Shown one piece after another: positions 43,692-52,145 of a stretch of 64,000 bases of DNA. Source of the DNA: Hyphomicrobiaceae bacterium (GTDB taxonomy: Bacteria > Pseudomonadota > Alphaproteobacteria > Rhizobiales > Hyphomicrobiaceae). The notes beneath the pieces were generated by a model. The model did not search any database, was not told the origin of the DNA, and worked only from the letters and a program-made list of their open reading frames with translations. The position numbers were made by a program, and so were the translations under genes. The stretch lies in contig JALHMB010000002.1 in assembly GCA_022844275.1 (NCBI GenBank), positions 620,001 to 684,000 of the forward strand. The letters are read 5' to 3'. How positions within the stretch are numbered: the stretch's first letter is position 1; each line of letters opens with the position of its first letter.

Positions 43692-43812
43692 TCCCTTCTC
43701 CCCGTCCTATACGGGGAGAAGGCTAGGATGAGGGGCGGGAGCTTGTTCGACGTCGGCGTATGCCGCCGCCCCTCACCCTAACCCTCTCCCCGCAAGAGCG
43801 GGGAGAGGGGAT
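43692..43812. repeat. palindromic intergenic repeat, family 2
   Basis: Left arm from 43692 (tcccttctcc...aggatgaggggcg) and right arm ending at 43812 (cccctcaccctaaccctctc...ggggagagggg) are inverted copies, each with an internal small hairpin. The design matches 16808-16899. The spacer between the arms is about 32 bp. Confidence 0.7.
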
Positions 43813-43859
43813 TCTGGAGGCGCTCGCGGCGCGCGAAAGCCCCGCTCCCGAAACGACAC

Positions 43860-45548
43860 TCACCCCAATGCTGCGATCAGCAGGAACGCGCCGAGCAGGA
43901 AGGTAGTCCAGAAGGCCATGGTTCCGGTCGGCCATGTGCGTCCGAACGTGCCCGTCGGACCGTGGTGCGTGACCAGCAGATCATGCAGCCAGGCGGCCTT
44001 GCTGTTGATGCCGCTCACGAGGCGCGTCCAGGCACCGGCAGTGAGATCGTCGAAGCCGCAGGCGAGCCATGCGCCGGGCCGGCGATAGAGCCAGTCGAGG
44101 TCGAGCGTGATGCCGGGCTGAGGCTTCAGCAAATCGCGCATGAGATAGAAGGTGAGCGCCGCGAACGAAAGAAGCTGGAGCTGGACGAGAACGTGACTCG
44201 CCGTATAGGGCACGTAGGTCACCTGATGCGGCAGCATGACGTACAACCCATCGGGAACGATGCCGATGACCATGCACAGCACCGCCGCGAGTGCCATGGC
44301 GATACGCATGGATTGCGGTGGATCGCCAGCGGCGATTCGCGGCTTGGGCGCGCCGAAGAACACGAGCCACGGCAGGCGAAGCCCGGCGTGAAGCACGACG
44401 CCGGCCGAAACGGCCAACAGCGCGATCCAGACGCCGGGGAGATGCTGCTTGGCGGCAGCATCGACTATCATGGACTTCGAGACGAAGCCGGACGTGAGTG
44501 GGAAAGCCGCGATAGCGAGCGCGCCAATCATGCAGGCGAACGCCGTGAGCGGCATGGCAGCGGCAAGGCTGCCGAGATCGCTCATGCGAGTCTTGCCCGT
44601 CTGGCGCATCACGCTGCCAGCGACCATGACGAGCAGAGCCGTGTAGATGACGGCCGCTGCCGAATGAGCTGCAACACCGTTGAGCGCGAGCGGCGTTCCG
44701 ATGCCGACGCCCGCAACTTTGATGCCCATTTGGCTGACGATGACGAATGCGAGAAGCCGCCGGATATCGTTCTCGAGGGCGGCGTACACAATGCCGTAGA
44801 CGGCCATGACGAGGCCGATCCATATGAGTCCTTCGACGCCTGGAAATGCGCGCATGAGAACGTACGCGGCGGTCTTTGTCGTGAAGACCGAGAGAAACAC
44901 CATGCCCGACCAGGACGAAGCCGGATAGGCGTCGGAAACCCAGGCCCAGAACGGAGGCGCGCCCGCATTGACGAGAAGTCCGGCGAGGATCAGCCAGCGC
45001 GGCCACGAGTCGGGCTTCAGTGATGTGATGGTCGTATTGCCGCTCATGGCGATTTCGCCGGCTATGCCGGCCATGAGCAGGACACCGCCGAGGAAATGTA
45101 CGAGCGCGTAACGGAATGCCGGCCTGTACGCTTTTTCGCCACCGCAGACGACGATGAGCGTCGACGCGATGGCCATGATCTCCCACCACACGAACAACGT
45201 GATCCAGTCGCCGGCAAAGACCACACCGAGCGCGCCGGCCGCGTAGACCAAGGCGGATGAAAGTTCGAGCGTCGACGAGCGGTCGAGCGCGAAGAGTGCG
45301 CCAAGGAACGCCGCAAGCGCGAAGACGGCTCCGAAGAGAAGGGCGAGCGCATCGGCGCGGATCGGCGTAAGCGCATAGCCGAGATAGTTCGCTGTGACGC
45401 TGCCGGTCGGCGCGTGAAAGACGAGGATGAGTGCGAGCACCGGGAAGCCGAGCAGAATAATCTTGTGCGCGATTCCGCGTGTGAAAAGTAGAGCGAGCGC
45501 GCCGACGAGAAGGGCTGAAGCCGGGGAGGTGAGCAGACTAGTCGTCAT
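43860..45548 (-). CDS. proton-conducting membrane transporter subunit (MrpD/NuoM-like), third paralogue
   Basis: 562 residues from the ATG at 45548. About 14 membrane helices; FVWWEIMAIASTLIVVCGGE near 130-149 and AVYGIVYAALENDIRRLLAFVIVSQMG near 257 match the antiporter-like subunits of Mrp and complex I, with the conserved Glu in helix 5 and Lys/His residues for the proton path. LAHSAAAVIYTALLVM-type helix has His at HSAAAVIY. The extra C-terminal 100 residues (TLDLDWLYRRPGAWLACGF) resemble the NuoL/MrpA-type ends. It is the last gene of the operon and overlaps its upstream neighbour by 11 bp. Confidence 0.82.
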   Translation of the reverse strand: MTTSLLTSPASALLVGALALLFTRGIAHKIILLGFPVLALILVFHAPTGSVTANYLGYALTPIRADALALLFGAVFALAAFLGALFALDRSSTLELSSALVYAAGALGVVFAGDWITLFVWWEIMAIASTLIVVCGGEKAYRPAFRYALVHFLGGVLLMAGIAGEIAMSGNTTITSLKPDSWPRWLILAGLLVNAGAPPFWAWVSDAYPASSWSGMVFLSVFTTKTAAYVLMRAFPGVEGLIWIGLVMAVYGIVYAALENDIRRLLAFVIVSQMGIKVAGVGIGTPLALNGVAAHSAAAVIYTALLVMVAGSVMRQTGKTRMSDLGSLAAAMPLTAFACMIGALAIAAFPLTSGFVSKSMIVDAAAKQHLPGVWIALLAVSAGVVLHAGLRLPWLVFFGAPKPRIAAGDPPQSMRIAMALAAVLCMVIGIVPDGLYVMLPHQVTYVPYTASHVLVQLQLLSFAALTFYLMRDLLKPQPGITLDLDWLYRRPGAWLACGFDDLTAGAWTRLVSGINSKAAWLHDLLVTHHGPTGTFGRTWPTGTMAFWTTFLLGAFLLIAALG

Positions 45549-45795
45549 AGGTGCTCTCCGGGGCGCGCAGCAGGGAGCCGACCGCGAGGGCGAGCAGGAT
45601 GAGGCAGAAGCACGCGAGCGCGCCGAACCACGCGACAAAGCCGAACGTGCCGTCGATGCCGAAGACTTCATGATGCTTCACGACGAGGTCGAACAGCACC
45701 AGCACGATGAGGATGACGAGGGCGGCCTTGCGCATGTCCTTGCCGGTGAGAGTCGTCAGCGGAGCCTTGGACGTCCTTCGCGTGTCGCGCATCAT
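45538..45795 (-). CDS. small two-helix membrane protein within the antiporter operon
   Basis: 85 residues starting with a double ATG (MMRDTRRTSKAPLTTLTGKD). Two hydrophobic helices at about 22-38 and 53-75. It overlaps the stop of the preceding MrpD-like gene by 1 base and the start of the next by 11. Its position between two antiporter-like subunits suggests it belongs to the complex, but I know no family. The SD GGAGG lies within the preceding gene. Confidence 0.65.
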   Translation of the reverse strand: MMRDTRRTSKAPLTTLTGKDMRKAALVILIVLVLFDLVVKHHEVFGIDGTFGFVAWFGALACFCLILLALAVGSLLRAPESTYDD

Positions 45796-47285
45796 CAGCC
45801 TCCGACCATCAGCTTGGCGAGCGCGTGAGGAACCTCCGGGAAGAGGAAGAGACCGATGGTCGCCGCGGCTGTGAATATGAGCGCGATGACGATTGGCAGC
45901 GGCGCCTCGCCGTGTTCGTGCGCGGCTTCGGCGCCGACCGCATGCGCCGCCGGCTCGCGCTCGAAGAAGGCCGTGTAGACGATCGGCAGGAAGTAGGCGG
46001 CATTGAGCAGCGTGCTCACGACGATGATGGCGACGGGCAGCCATTGGCCGGTCTGCATGGCGCCGCTGAGCATGAACCACTTGCCGAGGAAGCCGGCAGT
46101 CGGTGGTAGACCGATCATGCTGATGGCACCGATCGCGAATGCGCCCATGGTGCAGGGCATGCGCCGCCCAATGCCGGCAAGCTCACTGATCTCGGTCTTG
46201 TGTGCGGCGGTGTAGATGGCGCCCGCGGCGAAGAAGAGCGTGATCTTGCTCACGGCGTGCGCAGCAATGTGCATGGCCGCGCCGACGGCCGAGATGGGCG
46301 TGAGGATCGCTGCCGCGAGGATGACGTAGGAGAGCTGAGAGACGGTCGAGTAGGCGAGCCGCGCCTTGAGATTGTCCTGCCTGAGGGCGACGAGCGATGC
46401 GGCGATCACCGTGAAACCGGCGGCATAGACGAGCCATGTACCGGAGCCCGCATAGGCGAGCGTCTCGATGCCGAAGATGTAGACGACGACCTTGAGGATC
46501 GTGAAAACGCCGGCCTTCACGACCGCAACGGCGTGGAGCAGCGCGCTAACCGGCGTCGGCGCCACCATGGCAGCAGGCAACCAGAAGTGCAGTGGCATGA
46601 GCGCGGCTTTGCCAATGCCGAAGGCGAAGAGGGCGAGCAATGCACAGAGCGCGAAGGGCGTGGTCTTGCCGTTGAGAATGCCGCCGGATGTGAAGTCGAG
46701 TGTGCCGGCGAGTACCCATGTCCAGGCGATCGCGGGCAGCAGAAGCACCATCGACGTGCCGATCAGGATGAGCAGATAGATGCGGCCGGCGCGGATGGCC
46801 TCGCCATTCGCCTTATGCGCGACCAGCGGGTAAGTCGAAAGCGTCAGGATCTCGTAGAAGATGAAAAGCGTGAAGAGGTTCTTCGCGAAGGCGATGCCCA
46901 TGGTCGCCCACAGCGCGACCGCAAAGCAGACGTAGAAGCTCGTCTGGCGCGGCTCGTCGTTCCCGCGCATGTAGCCGATGGCATAGACCGACGTGACGAG
47001 CCAGAGAGTTGCCGCGATGAGTGCGAAGAGCATTCCGAGCGGCTCGACGGAAAAGGCGATGTTGAGGCCTGGGACGACGGCAATGTCGATGGCCGCAGGG
47101 CGGGCACCGGCAAGCACGTGCGGCAGCAGGCTCCACACGGTGAAGGTCAGCGCACCTGCGGTGGCGAGCGTAACACTCTCGCGGGCATTGGGCGCGCTGT
47201 GAAAGAGCGGAATGAGAAGTGCGCCGATCAGCGGGATCGTCAGCGCGGCAATGACGAGGCTTTCGGGCGCGAAGGCGAGCATCAC
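45795..47285 (-). CDS. proton-conducting membrane transporter subunit (MrpD/NuoM-like), second paralogue
   Basis: 496 residues and about 14 helices. Conserved features: FTLFIFYEILTLSTYPLVAHK near 118-138 (glutamate of helix 5), a lysine-bearing HFWLPAAMVAPTPVSALLHAV near 222-242 and VAVVKAGVF. These are the canonical proton-path elements of MrpA/MrpD/NuoL/M/N. The start overlaps the previous gene by 4 bp. It is a paralogue of the next upstream gene. Confidence 0.87.
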   Translation of the reverse strand: MMLAFAPESLVIAALTIPLIGALLIPLFHSAPNARESVTLATAGALTFTVWSLLPHVLAGARPAAIDIAVVPGLNIAFSVEPLGMLFALIAATLWLVTSVYAIGYMRGNDEPRQTSFYVCFAVALWATMGIAFAKNLFTLFIFYEILTLSTYPLVAHKANGEAIRAGRIYLLILIGTSMVLLLPAIAWTWVLAGTLDFTSGGILNGKTTPFALCALLALFAFGIGKAALMPLHFWLPAAMVAPTPVSALLHAVAVVKAGVFTILKVVVYIFGIETLAYAGSGTWLVYAAGFTVIAASLVALRQDNLKARLAYSTVSQLSYVILAAAILTPISAVGAAMHIAAHAVSKITLFFAAGAIYTAAHKTEISELAGIGRRMPCTMGAFAIGAISMIGLPPTAGFLGKWFMLSGAMQTGQWLPVAIIVVSTLLNAAYFLPIVYTAFFEREPAAHAVGAEAAHEHGEAPLPIVIALIFTAAATIGLFLFPEVPHALAKLMVGG

Positions 47286-48775
47286 TTGAGCCCCCCGAGT
47301 AGCGTCTCTGCAACTCGGCTCGCGACGCCCGCCGAGAGCTCGGTGTCAATGCCGAAGTAAATGGAGGCGAATGTGAGCACGAGAATTGGGACCAGCATCA
47401 TGAGCGGCGGGTCCTTGGCATTTGCGGGTGCAGATGCGATCGGGCGGAAGTAGGCGACCTCCACGGCGCGCCCGATGTAGACGAGTGCGATGAGCGAGCT
47501 TGCAACAATCAGGAAGGCGATCGGCCACAGGCCGGCATCGAGCGCCCCGACAATGAGGTAGTATTTCGAGATGAAGCCGGCCGTGCCCGGCACACCCATG
47601 AGGCTCATGCCTGCGAAAACGAACGCGGCGAACGTCAGCGGCATGGTCCGCCCGATCCCGCCGAGATCGTCGAGCTTGATGGTCCCAGCCCGGTACACGA
47701 TGGCGCCGAGCGCGAGGAACAATGCGCCCTTTATCAGCGCATGGTTGAAGAGGTGCACGACACTGCCCGTCAGGCCGGCTTGGTTCATCAGCGCAATGCC
47801 GAGCGTGATGTAGCCGATCTGCGCGACGGACGAGTAGGCAAGCATCCGCTTCAGGTTTGTCTCGTAAACGGCCAGGATTGACGCGATGAACATCGCCGCG
47901 ATGGAGAGCGGGTACAGCACGGTCGAGACTGGCAGCGTGTTGAGATCGATCGCGACACCATAGACCGAGAAGACGATGCGCAGCAGGAGGTAGATGGCGA
48001 CCTTCGTCGCCGTCGCGGCGAGGAAGGCCGTGGCAAACGAGGGCGCGTAGGCATAGGCGTTCGGCAGCCAGACGTGCAGCGGGAAGAGCGCGAGTTTGAG
48101 GCTGATGCCGACGAAGAGAAAGGCGAGACCGGCGAGCACTGGGCGCGGGTAGGCGGCCGATGCTTCCGCGAGGCGCGTGCCGATGTCCGCGAAATTGAGG
48201 CTGCCCGTGACGAGGTAGAGAAGCCCGACACCGATCACGTAGAGGGTCGCGCCGATGGTCCCGATGATCAGATACTGATAGGAGGCGACGAGCGCGCGGC
48301 GATCGCGTCCCATGGCGATCATGACGTATGTCGAGAGCGACGAGATCTCGAGGAAGACGAAGGCGTTGAAGGCATCGCCCGTAATCGTGATGCCGAGCAG
48401 CCCTGCGAGGCCGAGCAGGTACATGCAGTAGAACCAAGCCTGCTTGTCGCCGTCGATCTCGTGCGCGACGCTGCGGCGCGCATAGGGCATCATGATTGTG
48501 CTGACGAGGCTCACCAGTAATAGCACGAAGGCATTCAGAAGATCGACGCGGTATTCGATACCTATCGGCGGCGGCCAACCGCCCATACGGTAGGAGATCG
48601 TGTCGTTGGTCCACACTTGGTGCAGTTGGGCGAACGCGATAACCGGCGTCAGGGCTGTGATGAGTGCAGCCCAGGCCCATGCGAGTGTGCCACGCCTCAA
48701 GAAGGCGGCAATGATCGCGCCAAGAAGTGGAATGACGACCTGAAGCGCCGGCAACTGCGCGGTGACGGCATTCAT
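47282..48775 (-). CDS. mnhD: Mrp antiporter subunit D (MrpD/MnhD-like)
   Basis: 497 residues and about 14 helices. It carries FNAFVFLEISSLSTYVMIAMG near 118-138, FPLHVWLPNAYAYAPSFATAFLAATATKVAIYLLLR (here FPLHVWLPNAYAYAPS), and HLFNHALIKGALFLALGAIVY near 318, with Lys and His of the proton route. It directly follows the mnhC-like gene, which is the mnhD position in Mrp operons, overlapping it by 4 bp. Confidence 0.88.
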   Translation of the reverse strand: MNAVTAQLPALQVVIPLLGAIIAAFLRRGTLAWAWAALITALTPVIAFAQLHQVWTNDTISYRMGGWPPPIGIEYRVDLLNAFVLLLVSLVSTIMMPYARRSVAHEIDGDKQAWFYCMYLLGLAGLLGITITGDAFNAFVFLEISSLSTYVMIAMGRDRRALVASYQYLIIGTIGATLYVIGVGLLYLVTGSLNFADIGTRLAEASAAYPRPVLAGLAFLFVGISLKLALFPLHVWLPNAYAYAPSFATAFLAATATKVAIYLLLRIVFSVYGVAIDLNTLPVSTVLYPLSIAAMFIASILAVYETNLKRMLAYSSVAQIGYITLGIALMNQAGLTGSVVHLFNHALIKGALFLALGAIVYRAGTIKLDDLGGIGRTMPLTFAAFVFAGMSLMGVPGTAGFISKYYLIVGALDAGLWPIAFLIVASSLIALVYIGRAVEVAYFRPIASAPANAKDPPLMMLVPILVLTFASIYFGIDTELSAGVASRVAETLLGGLK

Positions 48776-49137
48776 TCCTGATCATCCCGCGCGATGATTT
48801 CGTCTTCCTCGATCGTACCGTACGCCTCGTGAATGCGCGAGACGATCGCGAGGCCGAGCGCGATCGTCGCGACGCCGACGACGATCGCCGTCAGGATCAG
48901 CACGTGCGGCAACGGATTCGAATAGATGGTGAAATTGGCGTCGAGAATGGGCGGCGTGCCGCCGATGATCTTGCCGGGAGCGATGTAGAGCAGATAGACG
49001 GACGTCTGAAACAGCATGAGCCCGATCAGCTTCTTGATCATGTTGCCGCGGGCAATGACGATGTAGAGGCCTGCGACCATCAGCACGATCGTGGCGACGT
49101 AATTGTAGTGGGCGAAGAAATTCTCGAAGCCCCCCAT
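48772..49137 (-). CDS. mnhC: Mrp antiporter subunit C (MnhC, NuoK-like)
   Basis: 121 residues with three helices. It contains GLYIVIARGNMIKKLIGLMLFQTSVYLLYI (two parts: RGNMIKKLIGLML near 28-40), the NuoK/MrpC signature, and NPLPHVLILTAIVVGVATIALGL near 82. Starts within the last base of the mnhB stop. Confidence 0.88.
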   Translation of the reverse strand: MGGFENFFAHYNYVATIVLMVAGLYIVIARGNMIKKLIGLMLFQTSVYLLYIAPGKIIGGTPPILDANFTIYSNPLPHVLILTAIVVGVATIALGLAIVSRIHEAYGTIEEDEIIARDDQE

Positions 49138-49553
49138 CAGCGCCCTCGCTCCGAAAAGGCATAGAAGAGAGCGATCATGGTCGATGCGACCGTGACGAGC
49201 ACACCGGCCTCCACGAGAAGAATGCCGCGCTCGCGGCCGGCCGGCGCGTGAGCCGCCAGAACCGAGTAGTCGAGAAAATTCTGGCCGCTGAGAAGCCCGA
49301 TTACGCCGGTGCCAGCGTAGATGAGCACGCCGAGCGGTACCAGGAACTCGACCAGCTTTCGAGGAGCGACGCGCTGTGCTTCCTCGATGCCGAAGATGAG
49401 GGCATAGGTGATTATGGCGCCGGCAACGATGACGCCGGCCTGGAAGCCGCCGCCGGGACCATAGTCGCCATGCAGCTGGACGTAGAGGCCGAACACCAGC
49501 ATGAAGGGGATGATCAGCTTGACGCCGACGCGTAGAACTACGTCGAGCCTCAT
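49137..49553 (-). CDS. mnhB: Mrp antiporter subunit B (MnhB)
   Basis: 138 residues and four helices. Characteristic LHGDYGPGGGFQAGVIVAGA near 28-47, the strongest MrpB signature, and GQNFLDY near 90. The start overlaps the DUF4040 gene by 4 bp. Confidence 0.9.
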   Translation of the reverse strand: MRLDVVLRVGVKLIIPFMLVFGLYVQLHGDYGPGGGFQAGVIVAGAIITYALIFGIEEAQRVAPRKLVEFLVPLGVLIYAGTGVIGLLSGQNFLDYSVLAAHAPAGRERGILLVEAGVLVTVASTMIALFYAFSERGR

Positions 49554-50104
49554 GGCGTCTCTCCCTGGCTGCCGTCGCGTCGTGTTCTACGGCCCTTGAG
49601 CAGCAGCATGACGCCGATGCCGGCAGTGAAGACCACGATCACCTCGCCGAACGTGTCGAAACTGCGGTAGTCGGCGAGTACGGCCGAAACAACGTTGGCG
49701 ACTTGGGTCTCCTTGATGGCGTTTTGCAGGTAGTGCGGAGCAACGTGCTTGTGTATGGGCGCATCGGCGATGCCGAAGGCCGGAAGATCGTACGTTGCCC
49801 AGATCAGCGCGAGGCCCACGCCGACGGCAACAATCAACGGGACCGCTGCCGGGCGCGGCATCGGATACTCCAGCGACTTGGTCAGATGCAGCGCGGCGAG
49901 CAGCAACACTGTCGACACGCCGGCACCGACGGCGGCTTCCGTCATGGCGACGTCGACGGCATCGTAGACCATCAGAACGCTGGCCATGAGGAAGCTGTAG
50001 ACGCCCGAGAGGGCGATCACGCCGAACAGGTTCCGCATGCGCACGATGGCGATCGTGACGATCACCAGCAGTGTGAGCAGGATGGTGTTGATGAAGCCTT
50101 CTAT
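49550..50104 (-). CDS. DUF4040/MrpA C-terminal-like subunit; probable ATA start
   Basis: 185 codons if counted from an ATA at 50104, 172 if from a GTG at 50065. The protein has the DUF4040 signature VIALSGVYSFLMASVLMVYDAVDVAMTEAAVG (core VYDAVDVAMTEAAVGAG) and a C-terminal MrpB-like segment DYRSFDTFGEVIVVFTAGIG. This is the domain found at the C-terminus of MrpA in other bacteria, here free-standing. Family members begin with a full first helix, which only the longer version (IEGFINTILLTLL) supplies; its ATA overlaps the upstream TAG exactly like the ATGA overlaps elsewhere in the operon. Confidence 0.75.
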   Translation of the reverse strand: MEGFINTILLTLLVIVTIAIVRMRNLFGVIALSGVYSFLMASVLMVYDAVDVAMTEAAVGAGVSTVLLLAALHLTKSLEYPMPRPAAVPLIVAVGVGLALIWATYDLPAFGIADAPIHKHVAPHYLQNAIKETQVANVVSAVLADYRSFDTFGEVIVVFTAGIGVMLLLKGRRTRRDGSQGETP

Positions 50105-50457
50105 GGCTGCCTCCCTGCATCCGGCAGCGACCCGTCCCTCAGCCTGTCACGCCGGTCCTCGTCGATCTCAGGCTTCAATCCAGCATGGAGGGCGGCCTGG
50201 GCGAGTGCGTGCGTGATGACCGGACCCGTGAAGAAGAAGAGCAGCAAAATGAAGAGCAGCTTGAGCGTCACTTGCGTGAAGCCGGCCTGGAGCATGAGAC
50301 CGGCGAAGAGAAAGCCCGCACCGAGGGTATCTATGACGCTGGCCGCGTGCATCCGCGTGTAGACATCGGGGAAGCGCAGAATGCCCAGCGCCCCCACGAT
50401 GATGAAAGCCGATCCGGCGAGGATCAGTGCCCAGCTTGCGACGTCGAGGAGGATCAC
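50101..50457 (-). CDS. mnhG: Mrp antiporter subunit G (MnhG)
   Basis: 118 residues from a GTG at 50457 that overlaps the mnhF stop (GTGA). Three helices, with GALGILRFPDVYTRMHAASVIDTLGAG near 22-48 (the MrpG hallmark). The C-terminal tail (ALAQAALHAGLKPEIDEDRRD) is charged. Confidence 0.9.
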   Translation of the reverse strand: MILLDVASWALILAGSAFIIVGALGILRFPDVYTRMHAASVIDTLGAGFLFAGLMLQAGFTQVTLKLLFILLLFFFTGPVITHALAQAALHAGLKPEIDEDRRDRLRDGSLPDAGRQP

Positions 50458-50732
50458 GCGTCGTCCTCCTGAGCGTCGTGGGCGAGATCGCCGTGGCGGA
50501 AAAATTTCAGGATGGCGAGCGTACTGATGAGGTTCAACACGCCATAGGTTAGGGCAATATCGAGGAATTCGGGACGGCCATTCAGGAAGCCGAGCACGGC
50601 GACGAGAATGATCGCGAGCGTGCCGACCGAGTTTCCCGCAAGCACACGATCGAAGATGGTCGGTCCTTTGACCACCCGAATGACGACGAGAACGAGCGCG
50701 GCGATCACCGCAATCATGGCGGCAGCAAACAT
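50454..50732 (-). CDS. mnhF: Mrp antiporter subunit F (MnhF)
   Basis: 92 residues, three helices. Contains RVVKGPTIFDRVLAGNSVGTLA near 19-40 and YGVLNLISTLAILKFFRHGDL, both typical for MrpF. The start overlaps the mnhE stop by 1 base. Confidence 0.9.
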   Translation of the reverse strand: MFAAAMIAVIAALVLVVIRVVKGPTIFDRVLAGNSVGTLAIILVAVLGFLNGRPEFLDIALTYGVLNLISTLAILKFFRHGDLAHDAQEDDA

Positions 50733-51205
50733 CAGCCTCCCCTCTCGAAGCGAGACACGCGAGCGTCCATGCCGCCGTCCTCAAGGTCGAGTGCGCCGCT
50801 GCGCTCCAGCGCGTGTACGGTGAGGATGTTGCCCTTCACGCCGGTCGTGATGGTGCCGGGCGTGAGCGTGATCGAGTTCGCGTATGTAGCGATGCCGGCC
50901 GAAGTGTGCTGGCCTGCGACCACGCGCGTCATGACAGGGGAAATGGACCGACCGGGCTTGAGGATGGCCTTGGTCACGCTCCAGCCGGCCTTAATGATCT
51001 CCCACAGCAGCCAGGGCCAGTACGTCGAAGCTGCCGCGAGGAGATGCGCGGGATAGCCCTCGCTGTCGAGGAGCTTCATGCGGCGCGATACGTAGAGCAC
51101 GAAGAGCGTGCAGAGGAGGCCACCCGTAAGCAGGAAGGCTTTGAAGTAGCCGGAGAGGCTCAGCCAGAAGAGAAAGAGGATCATGCCGAACGAGATCAGG
51201 CGCAT
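50732..51205 (-). CDS. mnhE: Mrp antiporter subunit E (MnhE), first gene of the operon
   Basis: 157 residues with two N-terminal helices and a soluble domain (LLWEIIKAGWSVTKAILKP near 66, and ANSITLTPGTITTGVKGNILTVHALER near 108, the most conserved MrpE stretch). It starts the ten-gene operon; the 229 bp upstream (51206-51434) show no gene and should carry the promoter. Confidence 0.88.
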   Translation of the reverse strand: MRLISFGMILFLFWLSLSGYFKAFLLTGGLLCTLFVLYVSRRMKLLDSEGYPAHLLAAASTYWPWLLWEIIKAGWSVTKAILKPGRSISPVMTRVVAGQHTSAGIATYANSITLTPGTITTGVKGNILTVHALERSGALDLEDGGMDARVSRFERGG

Positions 51206-51434
51206 GTTGCGCCATCTCCGGCAGCAGCGTCACTTGCGTGATCCTGCACGGTGCTGCGTCTGACCGCCTCCCATTGCTGGGCCGCAGCTCCTTTCTCACG
51301 CATCGCTTCCTCCCCAAGGCGCGAATGGAACTTTCGTATTAACGGCGTTCTGCGCAGCGAGCAAGTCTCGGGGACAACGCAGTTCGACGAGTTCGCGCCG
51401 GGAAGTTGCTGTGTTGGTCGGACGGTGGCGGCCG

Positions 51435-51938
51435 CTATGCGACCTTGATGTTCGAGCGCTTCACGGTATCGAGGTTCTTGCCCTCGACGCGGATGAGCTT
51501 CGTCGCGCTGTCGCGCTTCGGTGAGTGGACGGCGCCGACGTCGTAGAACTTGGCCATGCCCGGCTCGAGCTTGTACGTGCGGACAGCCTCGACAAGCGAG
51601 GGATCTTCACCAGATCCCTTCCTGATGATCTTCCAGTCGGTCATCTCGGTAACGCCCAGCGCCTGCCCGTAGATCGCCCAACTTGGACCGTGGTCGTGCG
51701 CGGGCGAGGTCGCGGCACCTTCGTACGTATGGGCGCAAACGCAGAAGCCCGTCTCCGGATCCTCGTAGATGACCTCACGAGTCTTCATGTTCGGGCGGCC
51801 GAGGTTGGTCTGGATGAAATCTTTGTCCTTAAGCGCCTTCTCGACGAGCGTGACGACCTTCGGACCGGTCTCCGAAACGGGACCCGATTTGAGCGTCGAG
51901 CGGATATCGTTCGCGAGCGCTTCGAGCGTGTAGGGCAT
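51435..51938 (-). CDS. cupin-fold protein, cysteine dioxygenase-like
   Basis: 167 residues from the ATG at 51938, preceded by TCCGGAGGAAATTGCC. The metal-binding pattern of small cupins is partly present (SPAHDHGPSWAIYGQALGVTE near 79-99; a later His in GAVHSPKRD), with beta-rich spacing as in cysteine dioxygenase and related thiol dioxygenases. The HxH pattern and one His are visible; I cannot place the third ligand. Function not determined. Confidence 0.6.
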   Translation of the reverse strand: MPYTLEALANDIRSTLKSGPVSETGPKVVTLVEKALKDKDFIQTNLGRPNMKTREVIYEDPETGFCVCAHTYEGAATSPAHDHGPSWAIYGQALGVTEMTDWKIIRKGSGEDPSLVEAVRTYKLEPGMAKFYDVGAVHSPKRDSATKLIRVEGKNLDTVKRSNIKVA

Positions 51939-52145
51939 GGCAATTTCCTCCGGACAGTGTCGCACGCAGCCTCGATCCGGCCGCTTTCGAGGCAGCATGG
52001 GGGATCGCCGCCCCGGTATCAAGACGGTTCGGCCGTCGCAAAGACGGCATTGACCTGGGATAAGGGTTCGGTCGCAACGGCCGGAAACTGATGGGATACC
52101 CCTCGGACCTGGGCCGTCGGCGCTGACGGTTGGGGGAGGAATCTC

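Noticed and set aside
46200-47360. Plus-strand frame of 386 codons in the antiporter operon
   Set aside because: Antisense of the MrpD-like genes, strongly charged, without any recognisable fold.
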